From positions 1-21,396 of the forward strand of contig BLJB01000362.1 in NCBI GenBank assembly GCA_013423325.1: DNA of 21,396 nucleotides, read 5' to 3'. This document shows, one piece after another, positions 20,631-21,396 of this stretch. The DNA is from Usnea hakonensis (taxonomy: Eukaryota > Ascomycota > Lecanoromycetes > Lecanorales > Parmeliaceae). How positions within the stretch are numbered: position 1 is the first letter of the stretch; every line of letters starts with the position of its first letter. A program made the translations under genes and the position numbers. Below the pieces are notes generated by a model. It was not told where the DNA came from, ran no database searches, and saw only the letters and a program-made list of their open reading frames with translations.

Positions 20631-20645
20631 AAATAGTTAAATCTT

Positions 20646-20660
20646 ATTGGATTGGATTGG
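20646..20660. repeat. (ATTGG)3 short tandem repeat at the edge of the RIP block
   Basis: Three perfect ATTGG units (CCAAT on the - strand) at the boundary between saturated and normal sequence. Non-LTR elements often end in short tandem repeats, so this could be the 3' tail of LINE-B or of the inverted LINE-C. All TG steps are intact. That favours the lightly mutated LINE-C, for which the tail would read (CCAAT)3. Confidence 0.6.
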
Positions 20661-21396
20661 AATTCATACTCGTGTCTATCTAACTATATGAAAGATAATT
20701 ACGGGAAGCTCTATGGCAATGGTGTAAGGGAAACCTTTATAGCATTACTACTACTAGGGTGAAAAACCTTACCGTGCTCCTACTTGTCTCTACTATTTTG
20801 AGTCTATATACCACCTTCGACTACTACCGCTCGGTACCCCCTATGCTCGTATTCCTTTACCCTCTTTATATCGATACTCGCGCCCCTCAGGCCGCTCTAC
20901 CCCTATATAACTAGTCTTTTACTAGGGAATACTAGCCTAGGAGGCCGGATTGGATCAGCTATCTAGTTAACGCCCTCGCCCCCCTTAGGGTGGTTAGCAT
21001 TCTCCGTAGGTCACTAGTTCCCGCGGATTCCAGAAGTGCTAGTCTAAATTGTCCTAGCCTCGGATAGAAGATAAGGATATATTTAGTGTCCTGTTTCGGC
21101 TAGCCGTATTCGTAGCTGGCTGTATAGATACCCGGGACCTTGCGACGGAAGAGGAACTGTGCCAGCCCGATCTTCTCTGTTCGCATCTGGATCAGGGCGG
21201 AGCTTTCGGCTTTCGCGAGGTTGTGGTGAAGTGTTCTCCTCGTTTTCCAGTCCTCAGGACCCTGAGCTGGTGTCCTCTCGTTTTCGGGTATACCCGTGCG
21301 GTAGCCTTCCTATAGGGTACGCCAGGCTGTGTTACCCTAGCCCCGTACTCTTCCCCTTATTGCCTCCGTCTTCTTCCTTTCTCTTTTCCCTGCGTC
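20661..21396 (-). mobile_element. LINE-C (Tad1-like), 3' end only, running off the window
   Basis: The - strand encodes the last part of a Tad1-like ORF2 (20,887-21,396), followed by about 225 bp of apparent 3' untranslated sequence (20,661-20,886). CA and TG are common, so RIP has been light. The element faces LINE-B tail to tail. Its 5' part lies beyond the right edge. The end next to LINE-B is approximate. Confidence 0.75.
20887..21396 (-). pseudogene. LINE-C ORF2, RNase H end and C-terminal domain
   Basis: About 170 codons in one frame, ending with TGA at 20,889-20,887. Reading leftward: 'G-I-P-E-N-E-R' (near 21,295-21,275) fits the RNase H end 'PGHxGIPGNExAD'. Then 'H-H-N-L-A-K-A-E-S-S-A-L', 'R-T-E-K-I-G-L-A-Q-F-L' and 'Y-E-Y-G-*-P-K-Q' (family: CxCGxxxQ). 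'K-Y-I-L-I-F-Y-P-R' follows (H.L..CPR), then 'G-T-S-D-L-R-R-M-L' and 'L-I-Q-S-G-L-L-G'. This is the standard C-terminus of fungal Tad1 ORF2. Six internal stops, all TAG, sit where Trp, Gln or Arg is expected, and Cys/His have become Tyr. It is a pseudogene with a mild RIP signature. Confidence 0.85.

Larger units (their letters stand above)
15780..20640 (+). mobile_element. LINE-B, Tad1-like non-LTR retrotransposon with ORF1 and ORF2
   Basis: About 4.9 kb with gag-like ORF1 followed by ORF2 in another frame (ORF1 codons start at positions giving remainder 2 modulo 3, ORF2 remainder 1). Endonuclease and RT texts differ clearly from LINE-A, so it is a separate family. The 5' limit is only the point where ORF1 becomes readable. 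The 3' end coincides with the sharp end of RIP at about 20,640. The ORF2 C-terminus looks about 100 residues short of the usual Tad1 end, so the 3' end may be truncated. Confidence 0.82.

Noticed and set aside
85..20640. A mitochondrial or bacterial AT-rich genome as source
   Set aside because: The AT content comes from CpA loss over nuclear-type LINE and copia elements, and normal-GC sequence adjoins at both ends.
20646..20660. ATTGG repeats as telomeric sequence
   Set aside because: Only three units, not TTAGGG, and flanked by retroelement sequence on both sides.

Overview
This window looks like an AT-rich block from a filamentous ascomycete (Pezizomycotina) that has been almost saturated by repeat-induced point mutation (RIP). 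From about 85 to 20,640 the dinucleotides CA and TG are nearly absent and TA is everywhere. CG, CC and CT survive (for example the GC-rich run at 15,907-15,926). That is the mark of C-to-T change at CpA on both strands, not of ordinary CpG decay. I see no intact gene, no rRNA or tRNA gene, no CRISPR array and no host gene. Everything I can identify is a retrotransposon wreck. It can still be read because the damage is mostly transitions: TAA/TAG stand for CAA/CAG/TGG/CGA, Tyr for Cys or His, Asn for Asp, Ser for Gly.

Layout. (1) 1-84: unmutated flank of unknown nature. (2) LINE-A, a Tad1-like non-LTR element on the + strand, in two pieces: ~85-1218 (mostly the endonuclease) and 8278-~11,200 (reverse transcriptase onward). 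(3) Copia-1, a Ty1/copia LTR element of 7,054 bp on the - strand at 1219-8272. It lies inside LINE-A and has 139-bp LTRs, a 5-bp target duplication (TAATC), an initiator-Met half-tRNA primer site and the order gag-PR-IN-RT-RNase H. It also carries an unexplained 1.4 kb between the pol stop and the 3' LTR. (4) Copia-2, a second, different copia element on the + strand, ~11,250-15,130. Gag, protease and integrase are recognisable but the RT breaks off near its start, and I found no LTRs. (5) 15,130-15,780: unassigned. (6) LINE-B, a second Tad1-like family on the + strand, ~15,780-20,640, with ORF1 (three zinc knuckles) and ORF2 (endonuclease and RT). (7) From ~20,645 the base composition returns abruptly to normal. 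20,887-21,396 encodes, on the - strand, the RNase H end and C-terminus of a third Tad1-like LINE (LINE-C), only lightly mutated.

History implied: LINE-A inserted first and copia-1 then inserted into its ORF2. Deleting copia-1 plus one TAATC rejoins ORF2 exactly in frame, so the insertion broke an uninterrupted reading frame. RIP then mutated the whole stack, leaving the copia-1 5' LTR unusually spared. LINE-C was mutated far less or arrived later. I did not find an undescribed functional system. The points most worth a look are the spared LTR patch, the extra 1.4 kb in copia-1 and the sharp edge at ~20,640.
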